A stretch of 64,000 nt of DNA, taken from contig NZ_CP048627.1 of NCBI RefSeq assembly GCF_010669225.1, positions 372,001 through 436,000 of the forward strand. The letters are read 5' to 3'. A model generated the notes under the pieces. It was not told the origin of the DNA, did not search any database, and saw only the letters and a program-made list of their open reading frames with translations. Of the stretch, positions 26,031-34,255 are shown in pieces. A program made the position numbers and the translations under genes. Origin of the DNA: Megamonas funiformis (GTDB lineage Bacteria > Bacillota > Negativicutes > Selenomonadales > Selenomonadaceae). How positions within the stretch are numbered: position 1 is the stretch's first letter; each line of letters starts with the position of its first letter.

Positions 26031-27235
26031 CAGGTGTGATACTCCCCATTGATTTTTACATATTCGTAAGAAAGGTCACAACTCCAAACTGTAGCATCTT
26101 CTTGCCCCATGTTTAATTCAATATCGATAACGATATCTTTTTCTTTCATAACATGAGCGAGAGCTTTTTCATCATAAGTTGCACCAGTACCATTAGCAAA
26201 AATAGTAATGCCACCGAATTTTACAACAGTTTTTTCAGGAACCATATCTGCACCAGAGTAACCAACAGCACAGATTACACGTCCCCAGTTAGGGTCTTCA
26301 CCGAAGAATGCAGTTTTTACAAGTGGGGAATTAGCAATTGCCATACCTACAGTTTTAGCATCAGCAAAAGATTTTGCACCTTTTACATTGATTGTTAAGA
26401 ATTTGCTAGCACCTTCACCATCAGCTGCAATTTGTTTTGCAAGTTCTGTGCAAAGCATCATGAGTTTATCAAAGAAGATTTGGTAATCAGCGTTTTCTTC
26501 TGTGATTTTTGCATTATTTGCTTCGCCGTTAGCAAGAACGATTACCATATCATTTGTACTCATATCACCATCAACGGAAATCATGTTGAAGGATTTTTCT
26601 ACGCAGCCAGATACAGCTTTTTGTAAAAGCGCTTGGTCGATAGCAATATCAGTAGTAATATAGCAAAGCATTGTAGCCATATTAGGACGAATCATACCAG
26701 AACCTTTTGCGATAGCGCCCATGCGAACTGTTTTACCAGATAATTCAAATTCGCAAGTTACACTTTTGCTGTGAGTATCAGTAGTGATGATAGCTCTACC
26801 AGCATTACCACTGCCATCAGCAGATAAATTAGCTACAGCATCTTTGATACCAGCTTCAAGTTTATCCATTGGCAAATTAACACCGATAACACCAGTGGAA
26901 CCAACGATTACATCATCAGCATTAACACCGAGTTCATCAGCTGCGATTTGTGCCATTTTGTGAGCATCATCTAAACCTTGTTGACCAGTGCATGCATTAG
27001 CACAACCAGCATTAGCTACGATTGCATGAGCAGTTCCTGTAGCAACAACTTCTTTAGATACATAAACTGGAGCAGCAGCTACTTTATTTTGAGTGAATGT
27101 ACCAGCTACAACAGCTTGAGTTTTTGTATAGATAACAGCAACGTCTAAGTTACCGCTTTTTTTTATGCCAGCTTTAACGCCTGCTGCAGTGAAACCTTTG
27201 GCAAACGTTACACCTTGAGTATCTTTTTTTATCAT
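26030..27235 (-). CDS. argJ: Glutamate N-acetyltransferase/ornithine acetyltransferase ArgJ
   Basis: 401 residues. It transfers acetyl from acetylornithine to glutamate, recycling the acetyl group. The self-cleavage nucleophile is Thr188 in PNMATML, and the oxyanion motif STGVIG is at 113-118. Presence of argJ and absence of argE fit the cyclic pathway. Whether it also uses acetyl-CoA (bifunctional type) cannot be read directly; no argA is present in this window. Confidence 0.97.
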   Translation of the reverse strand: MIKKDTQGVTFAKGFTAAGVKAGIKKSGNLDVAVIYTKTQAVVAGTFTQNKVAAAPVYVSKEVVATGTAHAIVANAGCANACTGQQGLDDAHKMAQIAADELGVNADDVIVGSTGVIGVNLPMDKLEAGIKDAVANLSADGSGNAGRAIITTDTHSKSVTCEFELSGKTVRMGAIAKGSGMIRPNMATMLCYITTDIAIDQALLQKAVSGCVEKSFNMISVDGDMSTNDMVIVLANGEANNAKITEENADYQIFFDKLMMLCTELAKQIAADGEGASKFLTINVKGAKSFADAKTVGMAIANSPLVKTAFFGEDPNWGRVICAVGYSGADMVPEKTVVKFGGITIFANGTGATYDEKALAHVMKEKDIVIDIELNMGQEDATVWSCDLSYEYVKINGEYHT

Positions 27236-27262
27236 AAAATATACCTCCGAGTTATCGAAATA

Positions 27263-28300
27263 TCATGGATAAATTGGAGTGAAATCCAATCCTGTTTTTT
27301 CATCAAAACCGCAAGCAATATTAAAGTTTTGAATAGCTTGACCTGCGGCGCCTTTTACTAAATTATCAATAGCGGAAAGGACGATAATGCGACCTGTTCT
27401 AAGGTCAATATGCCAACCGATATCGCAGAAGTTAGAACCACGAACTTCTTTAGTAGATGGATAAGCACCTCTACCTAATAAGCGAATGAAATATTCATCG
27501 CCATACATATCAGTGTATGCTTTATCTATCATTTCTGGAGTAACCCATTGTTTGATATTAGCATAGCAAGTGCTTAAAATTCCTCTAGACATTGGTACTA
27601 GATGAGGTGTGAAGTTCAAAGTAACTTTACGATGACATAAATGACCTAAAGCCTGTTCGATTTCAGGTGTATGACGATGTGTAGCTACGCCATAAGCTTT
27701 GAAATTATCATAAAGCTCAGGGTAATGTGTCATTTGTTTAGCTGAACGACCAGAACCAGAAGTACCAGATTTAGCATCAACAATAATAGTATTTGGTTCA
27801 ATAAATTCATTTTTTACAAGTGGTGCTAAAGCTAAGATACTAGCAGTAGTATAGCAACCAGCATTACCAATAATTTTAGCATTTTTAATATCTTCGCGAT
27901 AAAGTTCAGCTAAACCATAAACGCGAGGTGCGTCTTTATGTGTATGAGCTACTTTATACCATGCTTCATAGATATCTGTATCATCAAAGCGATAATCAGC
28001 ACCTAAATCAATAATGCGAACATTAGTATCGGCTAAAGCTTTACCTACTTCCATAGCATGACCATGAGGAAGACCAATAAATACAAAATCGCTATCGTTT
28101 GCGATAGTATCCATATCTTTCATACTGATTAATTCTTGGTCATATAATCCTCGTAAGTGAGGATATACTTCAGAAATTTTTTTACCAGTATAACTTTCTG
28201 AAGTTATATGCACTACTTGAACTTGGGGATGGTTGTACAGTAAACGTAAAAGTTCTGCACCAGCATATCCAGTAGCACCAATAATACTTACTCTAATCAT
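27263..28300 (-). CDS. argC: N-acetyl-gamma-glutamyl-phosphate reductase ArgC
   Basis: About 345 residues. NADPH-dependent reduction to N-acetylglutamate semialdehyde. N-terminal Rossmann motif GATGYAGAELLRLL; catalytic cysteine in GNAGCYTTASILAL; C-terminal histidine region THRHTPEIEQ. I place the start at ATG 28300 because GGAGG lies at 28310-28306; an upstream ATG at 28312 precedes the site. First gene of the seven-gene arg operon. Confidence 0.97.
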   Translation of the reverse strand: MIRVSIIGATGYAGAELLRLLYNHPQVQVVHITSESYTGKKISEVYPHLRGLYDQELISMKDMDTIANDSDFVFIGLPHGHAMEVGKALADTNVRIIDLGADYRFDDTDIYEAWYKVAHTHKDAPRVYGLAELYREDIKNAKIIGNAGCYTTASILALAPLVKNEFIEPNTIIVDAKSGTSGSGRSAKQMTHYPELYDNFKAYGVATHRHTPEIEQALGHLCHRKVTLNFTPHLVPMSRGILSTCYANIKQWVTPEMIDKAYTDMYGDEYFIRLLGRGAYPSTKEVRGSNFCDIGWHIDLRTGRIIVLSAIDNLVKGAAGQAIQNFNIACGFDEKTGLDFTPIYP

Positions 28301-28376
28301 GATATCCTCCATTTTTAAAAGTTAAATATTAACGCTTCAATATAATTAAAGATATGCAGTGTTAACATGTAAATAA

Positions 28377-28385
28377 ATTATAACA
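28377..28385 (-). promoter_or_regulatory. Extended -10 of the arg operon promoter
   Basis: TGTTATAAT on the minus strand is an extended -10 (TGnTATAAT) about 77 bases before the argC start. The -35 is poor (TTAGCG). I could not identify a convincing 18-bp ARG box nearby. Confidence 0.5.
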
Positions 28386-28481
28386 CAAAATAAAAAAAAC
28401 GCTAACAAAATAAGGTGGTTATAATTATACAACTCAATCGTATAAAATTTCAATAGTTTTTTTAAAAATTTTTAATAAAAA

Positions 28482-28516
28482 ATGGTATATATAAACTAAA
28501 AGAATATATATACCAT
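28482..28516 (-). terminator. Terminator of the secreted protein gene
   Basis: ATGGTATATATA (28482-28493) pairs with TATATATACCAT (28505-28516). On the minus strand it is followed by ATTTTTTATT. Confidence 0.8.
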
Positions 28517-28539
28517 AAATTAATATTTATAAACTATGT

Positions 28540-29124
28540 TTATTTTTGGCTTTGAATAGTTAAAGTACGGAAGAACTTATGCATAAACATTGAATAATTT
28601 TCTAAATTATCATCTTCAGTATCTCCGCCGATTATTTGATAAGAACAAATCCAATGACTGTCTTTAGCATCATAAACATCAGCAAACATAACTACACGGC
28701 TATCATTAGCAAATGTGAAAATTACATAAGCATCAGCGTAATTTTTAATATTTTCTTTATAGATAGCTAGTGCTTCACGATTGGACAAAGTAGTGATATC
28801 AGTACCTGTAGTAGCTTTTATATTTTGGATTACATCTTTATCAGATAATAAAGTATAAGTAACTTCATCTTCTTTAGCTACTTTGAAGATAACGTCTGTC
28901 AACATATCAGGAGTGATTAATTCTGGAGCATTAGGTAATTTAGCTTTACGTTCAATGCTTAATGCGGAAGGTTTGTAGCTTGGTGTATAAATAGCCAATG
29001 TATGGATATTTTTTAAATTATAATCTTCATCCATCATGGTGATTTTCTCATTAGCAGCAAAGGCTGTAGATATACTAAAGAGCATAATTGCTAATAATGA
29101 AAATATAGTAATTAGTTTTTTCAT
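28540..29124 (-). CDS. Secreted protein of unknown function
   Basis: About 194 residues from ATG 29124, chosen because GGAGG lies seven bases upstream and the protein then begins with a classical signal peptide: MKK, a hydrophobic core, then STAFA-AN as signal peptidase I site. No lipobox cysteine. The mature part (about 170 residues) mixes alpha and beta segments and has a single cysteine (WICSYQ). I do not recognise a family. It is monocistronic with its own terminator, downstream of the Fe-S assembly genes, and is probably periplasmic in a diderm host. Confidence 0.8.
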   Translation of the reverse strand: MKKLITIFSLLAIMLFSISTAFAANEKITMMDEDYNLKNIHTLAIYTPSYKPSALSIERKAKLPNAPELITPDMLTDVIFKVAKEDEVTYTLLSDKDVIQNIKATTGTDITTLSNREALAIYKENIKNYADAYVIFTFANDSRVVMFADVYDAKDSHWICSYQIIGGDTEDDNLENYSMFMHKFFRTLTIQSQK

Positions 29125-29192
29125 GAAAAAGCCTCCTAAATAAATCTTAATCAATAAATAATATTCGTTTTAAAAATTTTATTTCCTGCAAA

Positions 29193-29230
29193 AAAAGACT
29201 CCAAACGATATATTTTGTTTGGAGCCTTTT
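29193..29230 (-). terminator. Terminator of the sufC-sufB operon
   Basis: AAAAGACTCCAAAC (29193-29206) pairs with GTTTGGAGCCTTTT (29217-29230). On the minus strand a T-run follows. Confidence 0.85.
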
Positions 29231-29235
29231 GTATT

Positions 29236-30156
29236 TTATTTTAAGAAACCGTTTATGATTTGATTTTCGGCTTCTTTTTCAGTTAAGCCTAAGCTCATTA
29301 ATTTTATTAATTGTTCTCCTGCAATTTTACCGATAGCTGCTTCATGAATTAAATTTGATTCAGGGTGATTTGCTTTGATTTCAGGAATTGCAGAAATTGT
29401 AGCATCGTCCATGATGATAGCATCACATTCAGAATGACCATGGCATTTGTTATTACCATAGATTTTAGCAATGAAGATTTGTTTTGATTTTTCTTGAGCT
29501 ACAGCTCGAGAGATAATATTAGAGTGGGAATTTTCTCCATCTAAATTTACTTCAAAATCACTTTCTGCATATTGATTGCCATGTGTTAAAAGTTTTTCTT
29601 TTACAATTAAAGTGGAATTTTTACCAACAGTTCCTTTAGTAATTCTTTTTGTAGAATTAATACCACGAATTTGAGTTGTTTCCATTTCCATATAGGAATT
29701 TTCGTCCATTTCAACAATGGTAGTAGGGTTCATGATGCGTTTACCATCACCATCGCCAGAACCATAATGTTTTTCTAAATATTTTACTTTAGAATTTTTA
29801 CCTATATAAAAAGCATGAATACCATCATGTTCGGAGTCTGCATTGCCACAGTTATGGATACCACAGCCAGCGACGATGGTTACATCACAATCATCACCGA
29901 TGAAAAAGTCATTATATACTAATTCATTAACGCCAGATTTATCCATGATTACAGGAATGTAACAAACTTCTTTTTTTGTTCCTGGAGCAATGCGGATATC
30001 AATGCCATCTTTATCTTCTTTTTTAGTTATAGTTATATTTTTACTAGAAGCTCTATCAACAGCTTTACTATTTAAACGGATATTATAAGCACCTTGTGGT
30101 TTATCTTTAATACCGGCTACTTTTTCTAATAAATCTTTTTCTAGATTATCTAACAT
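29236..30156 (-). CDS. Short SufB/SufD-type Fe-S assembly scaffold (SmsB-like)
   Basis: 306 residues, much shorter than SufB (about 465) or SufD (about 420), corresponding to the beta-helix core and C-terminal domain only. Conserved end ISAIPEIKANHPESNLIHEAAIGKI is the SufBD signature. With the adjacent ATPase it forms the two-gene minimal SUF system (SmsCB), which lacks sufS, sufU and sufD. It assembles or repairs Fe-S clusters in the cytoplasm. Several cysteines and histidines (GCGIHNCGN, CHGHSECDA) are candidate cluster or sulfur ligands. It follows the ATPase gene by 11 bases. Confidence 0.88.
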   Translation of the reverse strand: MLDNLEKDLLEKVAGIKDKPQGAYNIRLNSKAVDRASSKNITITKKEDKDGIDIRIAPGTKKEVCYIPVIMDKSGVNELVYNDFFIGDDCDVTIVAGCGIHNCGNADSEHDGIHAFYIGKNSKVKYLEKHYGSGDGDGKRIMNPTTIVEMDENSYMEMETTQIRGINSTKRITKGTVGKNSTLIVKEKLLTHGNQYAESDFEVNLDGENSHSNIISRAVAQEKSKQIFIAKIYGNNKCHGHSECDAIIMDDATISAIPEIKANHPESNLIHEAAIGKIAGEQLIKLMSLGLTEKEAENQIINGFLK

Positions 30157-30167
30157 GAGGAGTCCTC

Positions 30168-30887
30168 CTATTTTTTATAGAAATCACAAACACCAGCAAC
30201 TTCCATAAGTTGAGGCATGATTTCTTCTTTTGTGCCAATTTGTTTAATGGAGCCATTTGCAACTAATACAATTTGGTCAGCTATATTTAAGATGCGTTCT
30301 TGATGAGAAATAATCATAATGGATTGTTGTTGTTCATGTAATTTTTCAAAAACACTGATGAGTTTTTGGAAGCTCCATAAATCAATACCAGCTTCAGGTT
30401 CATCAAAAACAGCTAATTTAGTTTGTTTACGAGCTAAGATAGTAGCGATTTCAATACGTTTGATTTCACCACCAGATAGGGAAGTATCTACTTCACGATT
30501 TATATAATCAGCAGCGCAAAGACCTACTTCAGAAAGATAAGTGCAAGCACCACTAGTAGATAATTTTTCTCCAGCTGCTAGGCTGAGTAAATCTTTAACA
30601 CCAATTCCTTTGAAGCGAACTGGTTGCTGGAAGGCAAAACTAATACCAGCTAAAGCTCGTTTAGTAATATCCCAATCAGTTATATCTTCACCATTAAAGA
30701 AGATTTTTCCGCTAGTTGGTTTTTCAATGCCCATGATGATTTTGGCTAATGTAGATTTACCACCACCATTTGGACCTGTGATTACTGTAAATTTTTTATC
30801 ATCAATAACTAAATTGATATCTTTAAGAATTTGTTTTGTTTTATTTCCATCATTAACAGAAAATGATAGATTTTTTAATTCTAACAT
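30168..30887 (-). CDS. sufC: SufC-type ABC ATPase (SmsC-like)
   Basis: 239 residues. Walker A GPNGGGKST (38-46), signature LSGGEIKR near 150 and Walker B LAVFDEPEAGID near 172, the DEPEAGID form being characteristic of SufC. It is a soluble ATPase that drives conformational change in its SufB-type partner, encoded next. ATG 30887 follows GGAG. The promoter at 30982-30954 is directly upstream. Confidence 0.92.
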   Translation of the reverse strand: MLELKNLSFSVNDGNKTKQILKDINLVIDDKKFTVITGPNGGGKSTLAKIIMGIEKPTSGKIFFNGEDITDWDITKRALAGISFAFQQPVRFKGIGVKDLLSLAAGEKLSTSGACTYLSEVGLCAADYINREVDTSLSGGEIKRIEIATILARKQTKLAVFDEPEAGIDLWSFQKLISVFEKLHEQQQSIMIISHQERILNIADQIVLVANGSIKQIGTKEEIMPQLMEVAGVCDFYKK

Positions 30888-30953
30888 TAATCTAACTCCA
30901 ATCTAATATATTTATGTAATTTATATATATTAAATACATAATATATGATACCT

Positions 30954-30982
30954 ATTATACAATTTTTATTATGTATTAGCAA
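30954..30982 (-). promoter_or_regulatory. sufC promoter
   Basis: On the minus strand TTGCTA (30982-30977), a 17-base spacer and TATAAT (30959-30954). The remaining 200 bases between here and the tRNA promoter are A/T-rich and hold no gene I can support; one small hairpin (AAGCATAA/TTATGCTT, 31133-31151) is visible. Confidence 0.7.
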
Positions 30983-31189
30983 AATAAATTAAATCAAAAA
31001 TATTTGTTAAATCGTGATTGATTATAAAAGAGTTTATATGGCTAGTCAATGAAGAATATAGCTTTTTTGAAGAAAAAAATAAAGATTTTTGGAAATGAAA
31101 TCAATAAAAAAGATATCCTTAATTAATATATATAAGCATAATTTTTATGCTTGAAAACAACTTTTTTTAACTTTTTTTCAAAAAAGGGG

Positions 31190-31218
31190 TTTACAAATGA
31201 ATTATCTTATGATAACAT
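31190..31218 (+). promoter_or_regulatory. tRNA operon promoter
   Basis: TTTACA (31190-31195), a 17-base spacer and TAACAT (31213-31218), 42 bases before the first tRNA. Confidence 0.65.
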
Positions 31219-31225
31219 TATTACC

Positions 31226-31244
31226 TGTCAGCACGGTGCTGACA
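31226..31244 (+). repeat. Palindrome in the tRNA operon leader
   Basis: TGTCAGCAC and GTGCTGACA are perfect 9-bp inverted arms around one G. It sits at the predicted transcription start, so it may be a protein-binding site or a leader hairpin guiding tRNA processing. Confidence 0.6.
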
Positions 31245-31260
31245 AACGAAAGCGAGAAAC

Positions 31261-31336
31261 GCTGGTGTAGCTCAATTGGCAGAGCAGCTGACTTGTAATC
31301 AGCAGGTTGGGGGTTCGATTCCTCTCGCCAGCTCCA
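31261..31336 (+). tRNA. tRNA-Thr (anticodon TGT)
   Basis: 76 bases with encoded CCA. Acceptor GCTGGTG/CGCCAGC, D-loop AATTGGCA, anticodon stem GCTGA/TCAGC with loop CTTGTAA, T-loop GTTCGATTC. First of four tRNAs in one transcript. Confidence 0.97.
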
Positions 31337-31351
31337 TATTCTTTACCAAAT

Positions 31352-31427
31352 CGCGGGGTGGAGCAGTTGGTAGCTCGTCGGGCTCATAACCCGAAGGCCA
31401 GAGGTTCAAGTCCTCTCCCCGCAACCA
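31352..31427 (+). tRNA. Initiator tRNA-fMet (anticodon CAT)
   Basis: 76 bases with encoded CCA. The initiator hallmarks are present: an unpaired C1-A72 end (CGCGGGG against CCCCGCA) and three G-C pairs in the anticodon stem (GGG/CCC) around loop CTCATAA. Confidence 0.97.
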
Positions 31428-31438
31428 AAACCGATTCT

Positions 31439-31514
31439 GCTGGTGTAGCTCAGTCGGTAGAGCGTATCCTTGGTAAGGATAAGGTCACCGGTTCAATCCC
31501 GGTCATCAGCTCCA
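31439..31514 (+). tRNA. tRNA-Thr (anticodon GGT)
   Basis: 76 bases with encoded CCA. Acceptor GCTGGTG/CATCAGC, anticodon stem TATCC/GGATA with loop TTGGTAA. Together with the TGT isoacceptor it covers most Thr codons. Confidence 0.96.
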
Positions 31515-31527
31515 GAAAATATAATAT

Positions 31528-31604
31528 GGCGGCGTAGCTCAGTTGGCTAGAGCATGCGGTTCATACCCGCAGTGTCCGGAGTTCGAATCTCTGCGCCGCC
31601 ACCA
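31528..31604 (+). tRNA. tRNA-Met, elongator (anticodon CAT)
   Basis: 77 bases with encoded CCA. Acceptor GGCGGCG/CGCCGCC is fully paired, unlike the initiator; anticodon stem TGCGG/CCGCA with loop TTCATAC. Overall like Firmicutes elongator Met rather than the lysidine-modified Ile tRNA. Confidence 0.92.
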
Positions 31605-31614
31605 ATTAAAACAA

Positions 31615-31640
31615 CAACCCCTTAATAGGGGCTTTATTTA
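31615..31640 (+). terminator. tRNA operon terminator
   Basis: CCCCT (31618-31622) pairs with AGGGG (31627-31631) around TAAT, followed by CTTTATTTA, eleven bases after the last tRNA. Confidence 0.75.
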
Positions 31641-31748
31641 TGTTGGTAGCCTTTGAATATACCATATAAATATTCAATGAAAAATGATAATATTTTCAGT
31701 GTCAGGCGTTTTTGGTAGTTCAATTTCGCCTGAAGTCGTGTTATTTAT

Positions 31749-31777
31749 TTGACACATGTTTTTAATTGTGATAAATT
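31749..31777 (+). promoter_or_regulatory. rpmG-secE-nusG promoter
   Basis: Perfect TTGACA (31749-31754), a 17-base spacer and TAAATT (31772-31777), 65 bases before rpmG. Confidence 0.75.
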
Positions 31778-31841
31778 ATATAGGCGACGTTTATAAGACG
31801 AACGAATATTATACTAAATGATGTAAAGAGGGGTGCATGAG

Positions 31842-31991
31842 ATGCGCAATGCTGTTACTTTAGCCTGCACTGAATGCAAACAGCGCAACTATCAGACTAA
31901 TAAAAACAAAAAAAATAATCCTGATAGAATTGAAATGAAAAAGTATTGCAAATTCTGTAAAAAACATACTTTACACAGAGAAACAAAATAA
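31842..31991 (+). CDS. rpmG: Ribosomal protein L33 (zinc-binding type)
   Basis: 49 residues, too short for many ORF filters. The two CxxC pairs (CTEC 9-12, CKFC 36-39) define the zinc-ribbon form of L33 of the large subunit. GAGGGG lies about 11 bases before the ATG. It is 35 bases upstream of secE, the standard rpmG-secE-nusG order. Confidence 0.96.
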   Translation: MRNAVTLACTECKQRNYQTNKNKKNNPDRIEMKKYCKFCKKHTLHRETK

Positions 31992-32026
31992 GGTTTTCCT
32001 TTGTAGTAGTGTGAGGAAGTGAAGAA

Positions 32027-32245
32027 ATGGCACAGAATGAGAATACTCCAGTAAATCAGGAAAAATCCGGAATAATAGGATTTTTATCTGGTGTAAAAAG
32101 TGAGTTAAAAAAAGTTGTTTGGCCTACTCGCAGAGAACTGGTTTCTTATACAGGAGTAGTTTTCGTTGCAGTGGCATTTGTTTGTGCTTTAATTTGGATA
32201 TGTGATACTGTTTTTGCCCGTATATTTGATCTCATTTTACGATAA
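32027..32245 (+). CDS. secE: Preprotein translocase subunit SecE
   Basis: 72 residues with a single transmembrane segment (about 43-63) after the conserved amphipathic KSELKKVVWPTRRE surface helix. It clamps the two halves of the SecY channel. Short single-span form typical of Firmicutes. Followed 20 bases later by nusG. Confidence 0.97.
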   Translation: MAQNENTPVNQEKSGIIGFLSGVKSELKKVVWPTRRELVSYTGVVFVAVAFVCALIWICDTVFARIFDLILR

Positions 32246-32265
32246 TTACAGGAGGTGGAGATGTC

Positions 32266-32805
32266 TTGTCCCTTGGCATGGAATTAGAAAAGAAATGGTA
32301 TGTTATACATACATATTCCGGTTATGAAAACAAAGTAAAAGCCAATCTTGAAAGAAAAATCCACTCCATGGGCATGGAAGACAAAATCTTCAATGTAATC
32401 GTGCCTGTAGAAAAAGAGACTGAAAAGAGAAATGGCAAAGAAAAAGTAGTAGAAAGAAAAATTTTTCCAGGTTATGTCTTACTTGAAATGATAGTTGATG
32501 AACGTTCTTGGTATATTGTAAGAAATACACCAGGCGTTACAGGATTTGTAGGTTCAAATACAAAACCTGTTCCATTAACTGAAGAAGAAGCAAATAGAAT
32601 TTTAAAAGCAATGGGTATGGATAAACCAACAGAACTTGATGTTGAAGTGGGAGACCAAGTAAACATTACTTCTGGTGCTTTTGAAAATTTTGTTGCAACT
32701 ATAACAGAAATTGATTATAGTAAGAGTAAGATTAAAGGCGTTGTTGATATGTTTGGTCGTGAAACTGCAATTGAAGCAGATTTCGACCAGATAGAAAAAA
32801 TATAA
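32266..32805 (+). CDS. nusG: Transcription termination/antitermination factor NusG
   Basis: 179 residues. The NGN domain (about 8-115) has KWYVIHTYSGYE and the KOW domain (about 125-179) begins near DQVNITSGAF. It binds RNA polymerase and couples it to the ribosome or Rho. The start is TTG 32266, nine bases after GGAGGT; no suitably placed ATG exists before residue 5. Confidence 0.96.
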   Translation: MSLGMELEKKWYVIHTYSGYENKVKANLERKIHSMGMEDKIFNVIVPVEKETEKRNGKEKVVERKIFPGYVLLEMIVDERSWYIVRNTPGVTGFVGSNTKPVPLTEEEANRILKAMGMDKPTELDVEVGDQVNITSGAFENFVATITEIDYSKSKIKGVVDMFGRETAIEADFDQIEKI

Positions 32806-32867
32806 ATCAGCAAATTCAAATATAACATATAGTTATATTCCATAATCCTAAGGAGGTGTAAATAACA

Positions 32868-33293
32868 ATGGCAAAAAAAGTTGTTAAACTTGTAAAATTG
32901 CAAGTTCTCGCTGGTAAAGCTACTCCTGCTCCTCCAGTTGGTCCTGCTTTAGGTCAGGCTGGTGTAAATATCATGGCTTTCGTTAAAGAATTCAACGAAA
33001 GAACTGCTAAACAGGGCGGTTTAATTATTCCAGTAGAAATTACAGTTTTTGAAGATAGATCCTTTACTTTTGTTACAAAAACTCCACCAGCAGCTGTGTT
33101 ATTAAAGAAAGCAGCTGGCATTGAAAAAGCATCTGGTGAACCTAATAAAAAGAAAGTGGCTAAATTACCACGTGCTGAAGCAATGAAAATTGCTGAAAGC
33201 AAAATGCAAGACCTCAATGCTGCAGATATCGAAGCTGCAACTCGCATGATTGAAGGTACTGCACGCAGCATGGGTATCGAAATCGTTGACTAA
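32868..33293 (+). CDS. rplK: Ribosomal protein L11
   Basis: 141 residues. N-terminal [19 protein letters not shown] and the RNA-binding C-terminal domain are intact. L11 forms the GTPase-associated centre on 23S rRNA with L10 and L7/L12. AAGGAGGTG precedes the ATG. Confidence 0.98.
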   Translation: MAKKVVKLVKLQVLAGKATPAPPVGPALGQAGVNIMAFVKEFNERTAKQGGLIIPVEITVFEDRSFTFVTKTPPAAVLLKKAAGIEKASGEPNKKKVAKLPRAEAMKIAESKMQDLNAADIEAATRMIEGTARSMGIEIVD

Positions 33294-33313
33294 TTTTATT
33301 AGTTGATGTAAGA

Positions 33314-33358
33314 TACTTGACTGTGGGAGGCTTATACCGTTAAAACCACAAAGGAGAG
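33314..33358 (+). ncRNA. L1-binding leader element before rplA
   Basis: TGTGG (33322-33326) pairs with CCACA (33346-33350), enclosing GGAGG and CCGTTAA. The GTGGGAGG...CCGTTAA...ACCACA layout is the L1 recognition motif commonly found in front of rplA in Firmicutes, through which free L1 represses its own mRNA. Identification is by pattern. Confidence 0.65.
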
Positions 33359-33368
33359 AATTTTAATA

Positions 33369-34073
33369 ATGGCTAAATTTGGTAAAAAATACCAGGACGC
33401 AGCTAAATTAGTTGAAGCTGGTAAAGCATATGATTTAGCAGAAGCTATTGAAGTAGTTAAAAAAACTGCTACTGCTAAATTTGATGAAAGTGTTGATGTA
33501 GCTGTTCGTTTAGGTGTTAACCCTAAATATGCAGATCAGCAAGTTCGCGGTGCCGTTGTATTACCACATGGTACTGGTAAATCTAAAAGAGTTTTAGTTT
33601 TTGCTAAAGGCGATAAAGTTGCTGAAGCAGAAGCTGCTGGAGCTGACTTCGTTGGCTCTGATGAACTCGTTGCAAAAATCAAAGAGGGCTGGTGTGACTT
33701 CGATGTTACAGTAGCAACTCCTGATATGATGGGTGTTGTAGGTCGTTTAGGTAAAATCCTTGGTCCTCGTGGCTTAATGCCAAACCCTAAACTTGGTACT
33801 GTTACAATGGATTTAACAAAAGCTGTTAATGAAATTAAAGCAGGTAAAGTTGAATATAGAACAGATAAAGCTGGTAACGTACATGTGCCAATCGGTAAAG
33901 TTTCTTTCGACAATGCAAAACTTGTTGAAAACTTACAGGTTCTTCTTGACACATTAGTAAAAGTTAAACCAGCAGCAGCTAAAGGTCAGTATATGCGTAA
34001 CATCACAGTTAGCACAACTATGGGCCCAGCTGTTACTGTAAACACAAACTTCAAAGCTGCTAAAGCTGAATAA
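33369..34073 (+). CDS. rplA: Ribosomal protein L1
   Basis: 234 residues. Contains [19 protein letters not shown], the L1 signature. It builds the L1 stalk at the E site and represses translation of its own operon. Preceded by a candidate L1-binding hairpin and AAGGAG. Confidence 0.98.
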   Translation: MAKFGKKYQDAAKLVEAGKAYDLAEAIEVVKKTATAKFDESVDVAVRLGVNPKYADQQVRGAVVLPHGTGKSKRVLVFAKGDKVAEAEAAGADFVGSDELVAKIKEGWCDFDVTVATPDMMGVVGRLGKILGPRGLMPNPKLGTVTMDLTKAVNEIKAGKVEYRTDKAGNVHVPIGKVSFDNAKLVENLQVLLDTLVKVKPAAAKGQYMRNITVSTTMGPAVTVNTNFKAAKAE

Positions 34074-34094
34074 TTTAATATTCATTTAGTAAAG

Positions 34095-34212
34095 CGACTT
34101 AAGACAGCAGGTGTTACATTATTTGTAACATAATATAGCCTGCCGAGGTCAGATACTTGGCAAGGCATGAAAACTTTGCGGTCTCTGGTCCTCACTAGAG
34201 ACCGTTTTTTGG
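34095..34212 (+). ncRNA. Ribosomal L10 leader with attenuator
   Basis: The sequence holds AGACAGCAGG (34102-34111) and CCTGCCGAGG (34139-34148), the conserved halves of the Firmicutes L10 leader, with an internal TGTTAC/GTAACA hairpin. A terminator hairpin, CGGTCTCT/AGAGACCG (34179-34186 with 34197-34204) and six T, follows. L10-(L12)4 binding would control read-through into rplJ-rplL. Confidence 0.9.
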
Positions 34213-34255
34213 TTTCGTAATAAATATTTCTCATTTGAGAGGGGGTGTCATGTAA

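Noticed and set aside
28313-28480. ARG box (ArgR/AhrC operator) before argC
   Set aside because: Only loose AT-rich matches such as TGCATAT near 28352 were seen, with no clear 18-bp palindrome, so I did not list one.
31307-31537. Plus-strand ORF running across tRNA genes
   Set aside because: It lies entirely over three folded tRNAs; the coding appearance comes from conserved tRNA sequence.
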